From contig CP136065.1 in NCBI GenBank assembly GCA_032622095.1, positions 210,532,151 through 210,596,150 on the forward strand: DNA of 64,000 bases, written 5' to 3'. The position numbers were made by a program, and so were the translations under genes. Below the pieces are notes generated by a model. That model was not told the origin of the DNA. It saw only the letters and a list, made by a program, of their open reading frames with translations, and did not search any database. Within the stretch, counting starts at the first letter, position 1. Each line of letters opens with the position of its first letter. The DNA comes from Siphonodentalium dalli. Taxonomy: Eukaryota > Mollusca > Scaphopoda > Gadilida > Siphonodentaliidae. This document shows positions 1 to 13,200 of the stretch, piece by piece.

Positions 1-770
1 TTTCCAGGTGCAGGGTAGTTTCCAGGGTAGTTTCCAGGTGCAGGGTAGTTTCCAGGTGCAGGGTAGTTTCCAGGTGCAGGGTAGTTTCCAGGTGCAGGGT
101 AGTTTCCAGGGTAGTTTCCAGGTGCAGGGTAGTTTCCAGGTGCAGGGTAGTTTCCAGGGTAGTTTCCAGGGTAGTTTCCAGGGTAGTTTCCAGGTGCAGG
201 GTAGTTTCCAGGTCCAGGGTAGTTTCCAGGTCCAGGGTAGTTTCCAGGGTAGTTTCCAGGTGCCGGGTAGTTTCCAGGTGCAGGGTAGTTTCCAGGTGCA
301 GGGTAGTTTCCAGGTGCAGGGTAGTTTCCAGGTGCAGGGTAGTTTCCAGGGTAGTTTCCAGGGTAGTTTCCAGGGTAGTTTCCAGGTGCAGGGTAGTTTC
401 CAGGGTAGTTTCCAGGTCCAGGGTAGTTTCCAGGGTAGTTTCCAGGTGCAGGGTAGTTTCCAGGGTAGTTTCCAGGTGCCGGGTAGTTTCCAGGTGCAGG
501 GTAGTTTCCAGGTGCAGGGTAGTTTCCAGGTGCAGGGTAGTTTCCAGGGTAGTTTCCAGGGTAGTTTCCAGGTGCAGGGTAGTTTCCAGGGTAGTTTCCA
601 GGTCCAGGGTAGTTTCCAGGGTAGTTTCCAGGTGCAGGGTAGTTTCCAGGGTAGTTTCCAGGTCCAGGGTAGTTTCCAGGGTAGTTTCCAGGTGCAGGGT
701 AGTTTCCAGGGTAGTTTCCAGGTGCCGGGTAGTTTCCAGGTGCAGGGTAGTTTCCAGGTGCCTGTAAAGC
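1..770. repeat. Minisatellite of mixed 18-bp and 12-bp units
   Basis: About fifty units of two kinds alternate: an 18-mer (TTTCCAGGTGCAGGGTAG and variants with GTCC or GTGCCG) and a 12-mer (TTTCCAGGGTAG). Both lengths are multiples of three, so one frame stays open and reads as [10 protein letters not shown] repeats. There is a second level of order: the rare GTGCCGGG variant appears near 262, 478 and 723, marking blocks of about 215-245 bp. The array is about 350 bp upstream of the first exon in the window and is probably intronic. Confidence 0.95.
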
Positions 771-1118
771 CCAAACTCCAGGCACCCAAAAAACAGTTCG
801 AAAGAACAAAAAAATTATTCAGATAATTTGTTTTCGACCATTACTACTAGAATACAAACACAACACTAAATCATCAAATAAAGCAATTAATTGTCATTTT
901 ATGGCAGTACATAGTTCCAGGGGGATGTCACCCCTCCCTCCCCCAACTTAGGGCTGCGGCCTTCGGATAATGTATGACTTTGGCAAATAAAACAGGTGTC
1001 CCCAACTAATTACTGGAAACAACACTGGCCAGGTGGGGTTCTCAGTTTACCATATGGGAAACTGCAGATTTTTTTTTTGTCTGACTACTGCTGACTCGGA
1101 TGTTTATTTTTATTTCAG
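771..1118. other. Intron segment before exon 1
   Basis: Unique AT-rich sequence between the minisatellite and the first exon. No gene or clear repeat is visible. It ends in a pyrimidine-rich tract and the AG acceptor at 1117-1118. Confidence 0.6.
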
Positions 1119-1296
1119 GAGAGAGTGTTTTCATTAAGAAGCCGCACCTGGAATTTGTTGACAAGGATGACTCGGCAGAGATGCTTAAGATCACAGTGGC
1201 ATCAACAGTTGTACACGGATCACTGACTGTTAATCAAAGAAACCTTAAGATTGGTCAAATCTTCTTTCAAAGCGATATTAACAAGGGAGCTGTTAG
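1119..1296 (+). CDS. FREM2: FREM2-like exon 1 of window (CSPG repeat)
   Basis: Acceptor TATTTCAG before 1119, donor GTATGC after 1296. Enters in phase 1 and leaves in phase 2. Residues 1-60 hold the middle of a CSPG repeat: ESVFIKKPHLEFVDKDD, then HGSL and FFQSDINKGAV, the counterpart of the FTQ.DI..G.V.Y core. A degraded family B MITE starts 33 bp after the donor. Confidence 0.85.
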
Positions 1297-4200
1297 GTAT
1301 GCATATTGTCTTATTATTGACTCACAGTATTAACCATTTCATGACTGGAGCTGCACTGGTGCAGCATTAAAGATCCTGTGCCAGTTTATTCTCTTATATA
1401 TGCGAGTCTCCCATAGGGAGACCTATGCAGAAATATAGAATACCTACGGTTTTTGTTTGAATACCGAAATATCTCTTGAGTGTCTGGAAAGAAGTATCAA
1501 ATTTCATGAGTGGCTGTTACTGGGCGTATTGATTCGCGTAAACCGCCGGCAAGAAATAATGAAAGCTATATACAGTGAAAGAATAAAATCGTATTTCACT
1601 GTGGTTTTTGAGAGATACATATGACGATCTACGTTTCGGTAATTTTCTGTTATTTTTTAGTCAGGCATATAATAAAAGATATTATGTAATGTTTAGAGCA
1701 TAACAATAGTTCTTTACCAGAATCAATTGAGTCGAGGCAAGATTTATTCTGCTAAATTGCTTCTCGGCCTTTTGGCTAAGATCAAAGTGTAGTATCCATC
1801 CCCCGCTGGCGGTGGACGGGGTTGCTACGCTTTGATCGAGCCCATACGGTGTGATACGTCCCCGACGATGGGAACACTGCTCCATCTGACGGGACTTCCA
1901 CTTCCACTTCGAAAGGTCCTAACTGACTGACTGCCGCTTCTAGTGGGGACAGACCCCCTACTGGCACTTTGGCCATCCCGTAAGGGTGGGTCACCTCCGA
2001 CGGAGTGGTCCGCAATGACCCCGGGCTATTTAAAAAAATTTGTTTTATTCTGCTAAAGAACTATTCACATGCTCTGACCAACTTAGCCAATAGAGTGATA
2101 GCGGGATAGCTGGAAAACACAGTTTTTAGCTGGCTGACATTGAACACTCCTTGGAAATTGGTGTGCTTTACCAAAAATCGGGGAACGATTGTAACAATGG
2201 GATTGTGCTGTAAGTATTATCATTGCATTGAAAATGTGTATATTTATTCTACTTAGGTGGTATTAGAAACAAGAAAAATCCTTTAACCCTTTCATAACAG
2301 GAGCTGTGTTGGGGCAGCATTAAATATCATGTGAGAGTGCATTCTCTTCTATATGCGAGTCTCCCATATAGAGCGTCACATATATAAGAGAATACACTGG
2401 CTTACAAGGTCAAGGTAACTGTTGTTAGCCCAATGTATTCTCTTATATATGCGAGGCTCCCTATGGGAGACTCGCATATATAAGAGAATGCATTGGCACA
2501 GGGTTTTCGCAAAATTTCAGGAAACTCCAGTCATCGAAGGGTTAAAACAGTGCTCATTTCTCTTCATGTCATGAATAAAATATTTTTGTGAAGATATATG
2601 CTTTCATGGTACATATATTTATATTGATTGTTCTTGATTTCTTGATTCTTTGTTGCCGTTACAGCTACACAGCAGATAAAGAGATTGGTATGGAAGCTGT
2701 AACAGAGATTATTTTCCTGAATATAACGGATAGTAGGGGCAACGTTCTCCCAATGCAAACACTATCTGTACAGATCATACCAGTGGATAATCAACCACCC
2801 GGTGTCCATATAGGATCAGGAGTCCAGGTTTGTAACTCTGAGGTATTTCCTCTAATTTGATGGAAAATTTCTTCTGAAAGAACTCATTATATACTGATTA
2901 TATTTTTTATCAAAACGGTACACTATTAGTTAACAATTACTTCTTTATGTTTGTTTCGACCAAGTCTGATCATTACAGACTATTTCCATTATTTGTAATC
3001 AATTCCGCTTTTAAAATCACTTCCGAACATACTAGAAGTAAATTCATAGGTATAGACTGGAAAATTCACTTCTGACTAGTGGCAGATATTATATACCAGT
3101 AACTGAGCAATACAGCTCAAACCATATAGCGCTATTATTTGACTCTACTCCCCAACAAATACCCTTCTTAATTTCTTCAAAAGAGCTACATGACCTCTTG
3201 AAGATACTTTATTTTTCTCAGTCTATGTTATCTCTGCAGAGCATGCATGTGTTTTCCAATTTGTGTAATCAAATTTATTACATGCTTGTTCCTAGAAGTA
3301 CAGTGTTATTGCTGTTCCATATTTACAAATCCGTATGGAACGTAAGTTCCATACGCATCTCGTTGACGTAAATGACGTACATGACGTTCGCCTCAACCAT
3401 GAAACTGGAACTATTTAAATAAAAGAATCATCACACATGACAAATACGCCCTGTATGAGCCTAAATAAACCTTCTAATCCTGTATATTTAATGCACGGAT
3501 TCTAGGAAGCGAAGCATGTAATAAACACAGAATGACACGATGTGGAAATGGGTTTGTCGATAAGGCACTCGTGCTGTCGCGGAAGGATAGAACTCGAGGC
3601 GCTTGACAAACCCATTTACACATCATGTCATTCTGTGTATATATTTAACATCTCAATCATTCTCTATATGGTTTTGCTCTAGTTTAATTTGTTCTTTCAG
3701 GTAGTTGAAGGCGGTCGTGTACAGATTGATGCCAATGCTATTTTAGTTACTGATTTAGATAGTCCGCTGTCAAAGTTGATAGTCGTGATCGAAGCTATAC
3801 CAAGCTTTGGTTATATTGAGGATTCCAGACCAGGTACTACATCTTGTTAATTTTGTAGGAGAATATTTGTATCATTTTCTTTTTTTGACAAGAAAATGAT
3901 AAGATAGATAATAATTTTACAGAAAGTGAAACATTACATAAAATACAAGCTCAAGCTCTAAAGAGCTTTTGGACTGCTTTAATGCTTTAAACATCATTGA
4001 GACAATCACATGAATAGAAATAGAACACTAGCTTATGCTATGAATCAAAAAGTTAAAATAACAGAGGCTACATGTACCTAAGCAACTTACCAAGCCTTCT
4101 CAGAACATCTGCCTCTCATGTGAATTTGAATAAAACTTGGATGTCTCAATTGTCAGGTGTTTGAAGTGCTTGCAGTGAATTACATACAACTTTGGTGTGG

Positions 4201-7200
4201 CTTTACAAGGACAATACCCTTATAATGTGACATGTTATAAACAACCCTGATCCCCATTGTTTAATGTCTTTGTTCTGACCAAAAAAAAAGAAAAATAATT
4301 AGTTGTTGCTTCTCCATAATGCTCTTATCCACTGACATGATAGACATGACTTTCTGGGTTTTTTTCAGATGACCCCAACAAGGAATCTCAACCAAAGATC
4401 GTCGAATCATTTCCGTATGAGGACCTTCTGGAGGGTTATATATACTATGTTCAGGCTCATCATAAAAACATTGAACCTGTCGAGGACGGCTTCCTGTTTC
4501 ATGTGACCGATGGATCTGTGGCCTCCCCTACATCTCGATTCAATATTTCCATAACAGTGAGTTGTTTTCCATCATGCTCATTGGGAGAACACATGGACAA
4601 GTGGTAGTTCTTGGTTGAGGAATTTCAAACTGAATGTTCTTTCTAGAAAAAGAAAGTTACTAGTATGATATTGATTATATATCATAATTATACAACATTC
4701 AGTTGGTCGATGAACAACAAGATGTGAAATATTTTCTATGGCATCTGTCAAACTTGTTAGGCATAACTTAACCCCAGTCAAATGATGATGAATAATTCTG
4801 AGGTTTATTCATGAACTTTTCATCAAAGTTCATTAATATTCATGAACTTAAAATTGGACAATTTTTGAGGTACTGAGATGTACCTCAAAAATTGGACAAT
4901 TTTAAGTTCATGAATATTAATGAACTTTGATGAAAAGTTCATGAATAAAAGTCACTTGTTGATGAGTGTGATCTGTTCATGAACCATTTGTGGTTCATGA
5001 ATATTCATGAACCGTGGATTTCAAAATAGAAAAGTTTATTCAAGAACTTTCAAGAACAATGCTGAACAATTTAACTCTTTAATAAAAATATTTGCATACA
5101 CTACTTATGAACTGTCATGCACTACTCATGAACTTTCATGCATTATTTATGGACTTTCATGCACTATTCATGAACTTTCATATACTATACCTGTTATGAG
5201 ACTCTCAGATATGATAGCTTAAATAGAGCTTCCAATAATCTTTATGTCTTTCCAGTTGGCTAATGTTGAGAATCTGATGATAATCTAGCTGAATATTTTG
5301 TTTTTTCAGTTAAAGAACGATGAAGAACCAATGATAATTAGTGAACAGTTCTTTGTTAACGAGGGAGATGACATGCTGCTAACGAATGCATCTATTTATA
5401 TTGTTGATCTTGACTCTCCACCAGAAGATATCAGCTTTACACTGACCGTTCAACCAACCAAAGGTTTGACATGATGGGCTGACATTTTATATCTTTATTC
5501 TTTTCTACAGTTGGTTATTTCCACCCCAAAAAATATATTCTTGAAATATTCTTATAGGCCTGTTTTGAGAAAACGGAACGTGTAATGTTATTGGTCTGTC
5601 CGTCCATCCATCCAATGACTATTCGCTTTTTCATTTCCAGACGATAACGTTAGTAAATCTGAACTCAATGGAATGAAATTTGTTATGTGCATGGGTTTAC
5701 TAGCACAAAATACAGGTCAACGTCAAATTTGGGTTCCGTCCACCAATTTTCACCAGAGTTACAGCCATTTTTGTTGGAATTTGCACTCAATTTTTTTTTC
5801 TGGATGATAAATTTACTAAGTCTGAACTGAATGGAATGAAATGTGTATGTGAGTTTACTAGCTCAAAATGCAGGTCAAATGGGTTCTGCCTGCCAATTTT
5901 TGCCGGAGTTATGGTCTTTGTCAACTTAGAATTTGGCAGTTGTTTTCCGAGTGATAACTTTAGTTTTAATTGTCTTGACTGTTTTGTTGATTAGCCACAT
6001 GAAAATATAAGCAAAGATCAAATTTGGGTTCCGACCGCCTATTTTAACTGGAGTTATGGTCCTTGTTGACTTATAATTTGACGATTATTTTGGTTTCCGG
6101 GTAATAGGTTTAGTTATAGTTATCTGTTTGTTTAAAATTTGTCATATGGATTACCGTAAATTTCCGTGTATAAGTCTCATCTTTTTAACCCAATTTCCCC
6201 AACAGAACGGCCCTGTGCCAATGCATTCTCTTATATATGCGAGTCGACCATAGGTCGCCTCGCATATATAAGAGAATGCATTGGCTTAACACATTAAAAA
6301 TTATAAAATTGTTAAAGAATGTAAGAAAAAATGGTAAAAAGTGTTAAAAAAAGATTTTTTTTAGGCCAATGCATTCTCTTATATATGCGAGGCGACCTAT
6401 GGTCGACTCGCATATATAAGAGAATGCATTGGCACAGGGCATAACTGTAACTATCACAATGTGGTCAAGGCGCCGGTTCCAATGATATCCATATTTGTAT
6501 GATTCTATTGAGACAGACCGAAGATATTTTAGGCTGTTGAAGCTTTATTTGGCCGGTTTGTTGGGTAAAGGGTTAACCCAATTTCCCCTATTAAAATCCT
6601 CCTGCGACTTATAGACCGGTAAGTCAATGAGGTGCATATTTTCACTGCGATCACAGGTAAACAACGGGACAAAATGCCGACGCAAACTAAATCCAACCCG
6701 ATAAGATGATACAATTCGGTATAAAAAAAAAATATATACACCCCCATCTTCACTGTTTGTCTTTATTTTATTCCCTGTCCGACATGTTTCAAACATATTT
6801 ACCATATTATATGCATTAGTGTCTGAGAATTCAACCGCAGACAGCAGCAAATTCACAAACAGTGGGTGTCCTTGACCTGACTCTAACAATTCTGGACATG
6901 TGCACAATTGACCCACATTCAATGACTGCGGTGTGATTGCTTTGATGTCTCCAGTGTTGCGACATGGTAAACTGTTTACAAGCTGCACATGGCTGCAAAC
7001 TTCTACCAGATTACGTCACATCGGAATGTTTATTTAAAGCCCGGGAATGAGCATAATAAAAACTGACTCCAAATGCAAATCTGGACAGCGTGTTCTCATA
7101 TCTTAATGAAGCTTCAGTGCGAAGCCGCGAACTCCTGTTTATATTACATAAAGATTATTTTATGCTGTACGCTTAGGGTGCAAACATTTAATCCCCACGT

Positions 7201-10200
7201 TGAGTATTTGACACTTAATACTGAAGAGTGCATTGCATCACTATTAGCCTTAAAGCGTTTTCATTCATGATTCGCGACAATTAAGCGACAACTAATTTAA
7301 CGATTCCATTATCCTAAAACAACAGTAAGCCGAGTCTCAATTTTATATTCCTATAAATGATAGGATATTTTGTGTCTTTCCTCATACCGTAAATTTCTAT
7401 ATATATTCCCATACTTCGATCGTTATGGATATATATATAAACGTGGGATTAAGCGCAAACGTCAGAGTTACGAAACCAGATTTAAGTTGGAAGTTGTTAA
7501 GTTTGCAGAACTTAACGGTAACCGTGCTGCCGAAAGACAGTATGGTGTCAGTGAGAAATTAGTACGAGATTGGAGGCGATCGAGGGACATTTTATACTTA
7601 CAATACTTACCACTACGCAGTTGCCGTCAGTTTTTTTGAAATTCCAGCATCTAAAAATGGGTGCATCTTATACAAAGGTATTTCGCAAAGGGCAGGATTT
7701 GGGGTTGAAAAATGGGGGTGCGTCTTATACACGCATGCGACTTATCCACCGAAATTTACGGTACTCGTTATGGACCTTTGTTGAAATTACCACAGGCATA
7801 TTTTGCCATGCCCAAGTGATGCTCTTGTAAATAAATAGTTAATATAACAGTTTTTGAATGACTGGGAAGTGCCATATCTTGGAAAATGGTGAATTTTCTG
7901 TGTTATTGTACTCTGAAAATTAAAGTGAAACACATTTGGGCTGTTTGTTAGTTTAACTCTTTCTATACTAAATGGATTCTCCCACTCATTTATAAACATC
8001 AGATTGGTCTATTTATTTCATCTGGAGAGGTTTTCAGGAAAAATAAGCAGACAATACAAGTACAGAAGGAGTCTTAATTATTGGTGGGATCTATTGTCGT
8101 CGGTTGGACTTATTATCTGAACATTTCCTATGGGATAGCTACAGTAATGCTCTAATTAATCGACCTCTTAACCAGGCTTGGCATTCTGAGGCGAGCGATA
8201 AAATCGCTCGCCTACCTCCCGCCTGAAAATAATCCAGGCGGACGAAATAACGCCCTCCCAAACGGCAAAACATCGCTCTCCAGGACCCGGGTGTAAGTAA
8301 TGATCTATGTACTAACAGAGTCGGCAACGAAGTGTTAAACGATGTCGGTATGGGACCTTTGATCTATAAGCCGCATTCCGACTGTCCCTGGCGAAATGTA
8401 CAAGCGATATTGATTACGTTGTAGCAACATTTCCACCGGAAGCACGTGCCTCTGTGAAATAGACACACCGTTCAGAGTTATGTCACTTTGAAGTATTGCG
8501 TCATGCCTCCCACGCAACTGGACAGTGCTATATAATGTCAGGCATCATTGAGGCATTGTTAGAACTTGTTCTTCATGAATGATTTTGTGTAATGAAAACA
8601 ACAAACTCAGCAATTATTGTAATAGTTTAATACTGACATGTACTTTATTTTTATCAATACTGTACATGTGGAGTGGAATATTTACTATGTCTGATTTTGG
8701 CAAACATTTTCGCCCTCCTGTGCTCGGCACAAATAATAGCCCTCCTAGACCTTTTCAGGAGGGCGATTTTTAGCTCTCCTAGATTTCTGAGAATGCCAGG
8801 CCTGCTTAACCACAGCATAATTATGGGTAACTTTTCAGGATTTAGTCGGAAATATGGCTTGTTGCCATTCATCGGAAAGCTCTCGGTGAGAGCTTTCCGA
8901 TGAATGGCAACAAGCCATATTTCCGACTAAATCCTGAAAAGTTACCCATAATTATGCTGTGGTTAAGAGGTCGATTAATTAGAGCATTACTGTACTTGTC
9001 AATAAATATTTGTGGTTTCAACTTCCAAAATTTATTTAACATTTCAGGTTCTCTAAGAAAGAAGAGCTTTTTTCTACAATCTGTGCCTGATGCTGATGTC
9101 ATACATAAGAATGAAGAGTTCACTTATGATGTAATGTTATCTTTATTCATGCTTTTGTATTTTTTGGTATGGTGTGTGTCAATATTACAATTGTTTACTT
9201 GCTGGCCAATTTTATCTAAAATAAACTGCTTGTTCAGTGATCTAGATAACCAACGAATACCTTCAGGTCAAAGATAGTTAAAACATTTTGGGTTGTAGGC
9301 CATAAAAGTTTAGGGTTGGAAAGTATAGGAACATTTTAAACCTTTGTTTTTTGTCACATTTGTTTATAATTATGATTGAGTCAAAACTGTTTTGTATAAT
9401 TTTTTGTATAAGCACATTTATTTGACTAATTAATCAACAAGCATCATGTTATTTTTTTTCGCATCGTATTTAGCATTTTTTTTTAACCCTTCATGATGGG
9501 AGCTTCCTGAATTTTTGCGAAAACCCTGTGCCAATGCATTCTCTTATATATGCGAGTCGACCATAGGTCGCCTCACATATATAAGAGAATGCATTGGCCT
9601 AACAAATTTTATATCATTTTTTATAATTGTTAAAGAATGTAAGACAAAATGAGAACAAAATTGTTAAAAAATGTAAGAAATAATGATAAATAATGATAAA
9701 AGTTGTTAAAGAATGTAAGAACAAATTATAAAAATTATAAAAGAATGTAAGAATTTGTTTTTTAAATGATAAAAATTGTAAAGAATGTAAGAAAAAGTGA
9801 TAAAAAATGATAAGAAATGATAAAAATTGTTAAAGAATGAAAAATTGTTAGGTCAATGCATTCTCTTATATAGGTGAGGCGACCTATGGTCTACTCGCAT
9901 ATATAAGAATGCATTGGCACAGGGTCTTCAATTTTGTGCCAGCGCAGCTCCCGTCATGAATGGGTTAAAGCAGACAATTTATTTTCTAACTTTTCTTTCA
10001 GGATATCCTACATGAGTTAATTGTTTACGAGCATGGTGACACAGATACAACCACAGACACATTCTCATTTAACATCACCGATGGGACGTTTCACTCGACG
10101 CACACAGTTAACATCATTGTGGGATTGATTAATGATGAAACTCCCCGAGTCACCATTAACAGGGGTTTGAGAGTCAAATCAGGTATACTGAAAATGTAAT

Positions 10201-13200
10201 GTTGAGGAAAAGCACAAATATAGAATACACCCATAGTAGCCAAGAATACCAAATTTTCACCACGAGTGGAATTGTGATTTTAACCACAAGCCTGTTGGCG
10301 AGTGGTTAAAACCACAATACCATGAGTGGTGAAAATTTGGTATTCTTGGCTACTATGTGTGTATTTTATTTATGCCATAATTATTATTTTGTATTTGTTC
10401 TGTGAATTCAACTACTCCGCTGTTTACTTTGAATGTGTATCCACACCAAGAGACACAAACACGATGCTATAAGGAATGTGCGTCACGCATAGTTATGAAT
10501 ACATTTACGTCTTGACGTCAGCTATCAGTCACTTGGAATTACCATTCATTTGTTTCCTAGAGTTCATATAACACTAGCAAACTACAATGCTACATTTGAT
10601 TGAAATGCAGGCACTTTTCCTCGTATCTAATTTATATCATGACAACTTCCAATTTTAAAAGAATGTGACATAGGAACTATTTTATTAACTACGATGTAGT
10701 TCTACTATGGGTATAATGTTTAACACATGAAATTATGTTTGAACATTTAAACCCACAGTAGAAATTTATACCCACAGTAGGAAGCTGTATACCCACAGTA
10801 GGGTGTAGAGATGAAGTTTACAAAATAGGTGTTATGCACACAATAGAATAGTCTGTATTAACAACACCACTAAGAAGAACTTGGATAATATACAAACTGT
10901 GTTTTTATATTCATTATTGATATTTCTCTATTAACCCTTTACCCAACAGAACGGCCCTGTGCCAATGCATTCTCTTATATATGCGAGTCGACCATAGGTC
11001 GCCTCGCATATATAAGAGAATGCATTGGCTTAACACATTAAAAATTATAAAATTGTTAAAGAATGTAAGAAAAATGGTAAAAAGTGTTAAAAAAAGATTT
11101 TTTTTAGGCCAATGCATTCTCTGATATATGCGAGGCGACCTATGGTCGACTCGCATATATAAGAGAATGCATTGGCACAGGGCATAACTGTAACTATCAC
11201 AATGTGGTCAAGGGGCCGGTTCCAATGATATCCATATTTGTATGGTTCTATTGAGACAGACGGAAGATATTTTAGGCTGTTGAAGCTTTATTTGGCCGGT
11301 TTTGGCCGGTTTGTTGGGTAAAGGGTTAACAAAATTTTGCGAGTTGAAACCATTGTTATGTAATCAACACTGTTACAGTGATTTGTCAATGATAAGCAGA
11401 CGACAAATGTATGAAAAGATAATACAAGTGCAGAAGAATTCATATTCATTAGTGGGAAATGTTTAGATAATAAGGGTCATCTGTTGAACTTATTGTCTGA
11501 ATATTTCTAAATGGAACTACTTGTTAATGAGTATTTAGTAAAGAAAGCGTTTAAACGATTGTTTTCCCTTTGAAGGTACAACAACAATGATTTCCTCAAA
11601 CGAACTTAAGTCAACTGATATAGACACTGAGGATTCTATTCTTCTCTACACGATTCGGAGGGACCCACCTTATGGAGAACTAAGATACATGAACGGAGAC
11701 GATGACGTACTGATCTCAGAAGAAGGAGGAAAATCATCTTTCACCCAAAATGATATCGATAGCGGTATGTCGTAGAATTTAGTTGCAAAAGAGCAATGGG
11801 TTCAAAGGTCAAGTAGTGTTCAAAGTTGATTACATGTTTATTAATCAAGATGTATTTACAGGTCCCATTGGAGGTTTTCTGACATATTAGTTAATGGGAG
11901 GCACTTACGTTGATACAGTAATGCTCTAAATAATCAACTCCTTAACCACAGCATAATTATGGGTAACTTTTCAGGATTTAGTCGGAAATATGGCTTGTTG
12001 CCATTCATCGGAAAGCTCTCAAAGGTTACCCATAATTCTGCTGTGGTTAAGGAGTCGATTATTTAGGACATCACTGTAGTTTAGTTACTTTTATAGCACC
12101 TGTCTATGCTATAATCACCTGAGGAAATACCTTCTTTTCATCTAAATGTGAAAGTTATGATGAGTGTCGCACAAAATTAAAAATAGTGTTATAATCATGA
12201 ATGAATTTCTAACATCATTATACAAATAAAAATTGCAATATATTATGATTTGACCAAAAATTGTTTGAGGCAATTTAACACTGAAGGTATGCGTGGATAT
12301 CGACATAGGGTGAACAGAGAATTTGCAATGCAGCAAGCGGCCGGCTTAGTCGCTGATTGGTAGAAAATATCTGCTAATAATTATTTGATTGACAGCTGTG
12401 GAAAGGTTCATTGTTTCTATATCATCTCTGATTTTAACCCTTTCAGTGCCAAGTCCGATTTTTGTACCAACCCATATACCCTGTGCCAATGTATTCTCTT
12501 ATATATGCGAGTCGACCATAGGTCGCCTCGCATATATAAGAGAATGCATTGGCCTAACAATTTTTCATTGTTTGTTATTATTTTTTACAATTTTTTACAA
12601 TTTTAATAATTTTTTCTTATATTCTTTAACCCTTTACCCAACAGAACGACCCTGTGCCAATGCATTCTCTTATATATGCGAGTCGACCATAGGTCGCCTC
12701 GCATATATAAGAGAATGCATGGGCTTAACACATTAAATATTATAAAATTGTTAAAGAATGTAAGAAAAAATGGTAAAAAGTGTTAAAAAAAGATTTTTTT
12801 TAGGCCAATGCATTCTCTTATATATGCGAGGCGACCTATGGTCGACTCGCATATATAAGAGAATGCATTGGCACAGGGCATAACTGTAACTATCACAATG
12901 TGGTCAAGGAGCCGGTTCCAATGATATCCATATTTGTATGGTTCTATTGAGACAGACCGAAGATATTTTAGGCTGTTGAAGCTTTATTTGGCCGGTTTTG
13001 GCCGGTTTGTTGGGTAAAGGGTTAACAGACTTATTTTGTAGGTTTAGTGCCAGGGAATATTACGTTTTTCATGGGCATCAAAATTATTAATATGAATACT
13101 TGGTGATAGTTTTGAGTTATAACATGCCCCAAAGGTTTTATCCAGTTTGTTTTTAAATTTGCTATAGTATGCTTAAGCATACCCAAAAAAAAAAAAAAAA

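Larger units (their letters stand above)
6154..7761 (+). mobile_element. Pogo-like (Tc1/mariner order) element, internally deleted
   Basis: About 25-bp inverted ends (CCGTAAATTTCCGTGTATAAG and its near-complement at 7737-7761) flanked by TA on both sides (6152-6153, 7762-7763). A short reading frame survives near the right end; the DDE catalytic region is missing. A family A MITE is nested inside at 6185-6576. Confidence 0.8.
5556..7830 (+). mobile_element. Family G interspersed repeat, split by a pogo-like element
   Basis: Starts with the GGACGTATTATGTTATTGG-type motif (here slightly altered), contains GTCCGTCC and the AGTCTGAACTGAATGGAATG block, and ends with GCATATTTTGCCATGCCCAA and GATGCTCTTGT. 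Homologous copies are at 20681 and 36371. It is interrupted by the element at 6154-7761. Confidence 0.7.
7953..9015 (+). mobile_element. Family C TTAA MITE (copy 1), split by a family D element
   Basis: Left end TTAACTCTTTCTATACTAAA at 7953. The sequence runs to GGGATAGCTA at 8141 and resumes after 8992 as TACTTGTCAATAAATATTTG; an uninterrupted relative at 16460-16500 shows the two halves belong together. The right terminus is degraded and lies just upstream of exon 6. Confidence 0.75.

Noticed and set aside
8-826. 272-codon frame reading [10 protein letters not shown] repeats
   Set aside because: Open only because both repeat units are multiples of three; no splice context or non-repeat domain, and the array is typical minisatellite DNA.
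1757-1950. Functional U2 snRNA gene
   Set aside because: Only the 5' domain matches; the branch-point strand is tied into a long hairpin, the Sm-site region and 3' stems are not recognisable, and target duplications mark it as a retroposon.
8869-9277. Frames in family D palindromes (NGNKPYFRLNPEKLPI-type peptides)
   Set aside because: They recur at every family D copy on either strand and reflect the foldback sequence, not genes.
12389-12736. Frames containing LCQCILLYMRV- or ANAFSYICES-type peptides
   Set aside because: They come from the shared palindromic cassette of families A, B and J.
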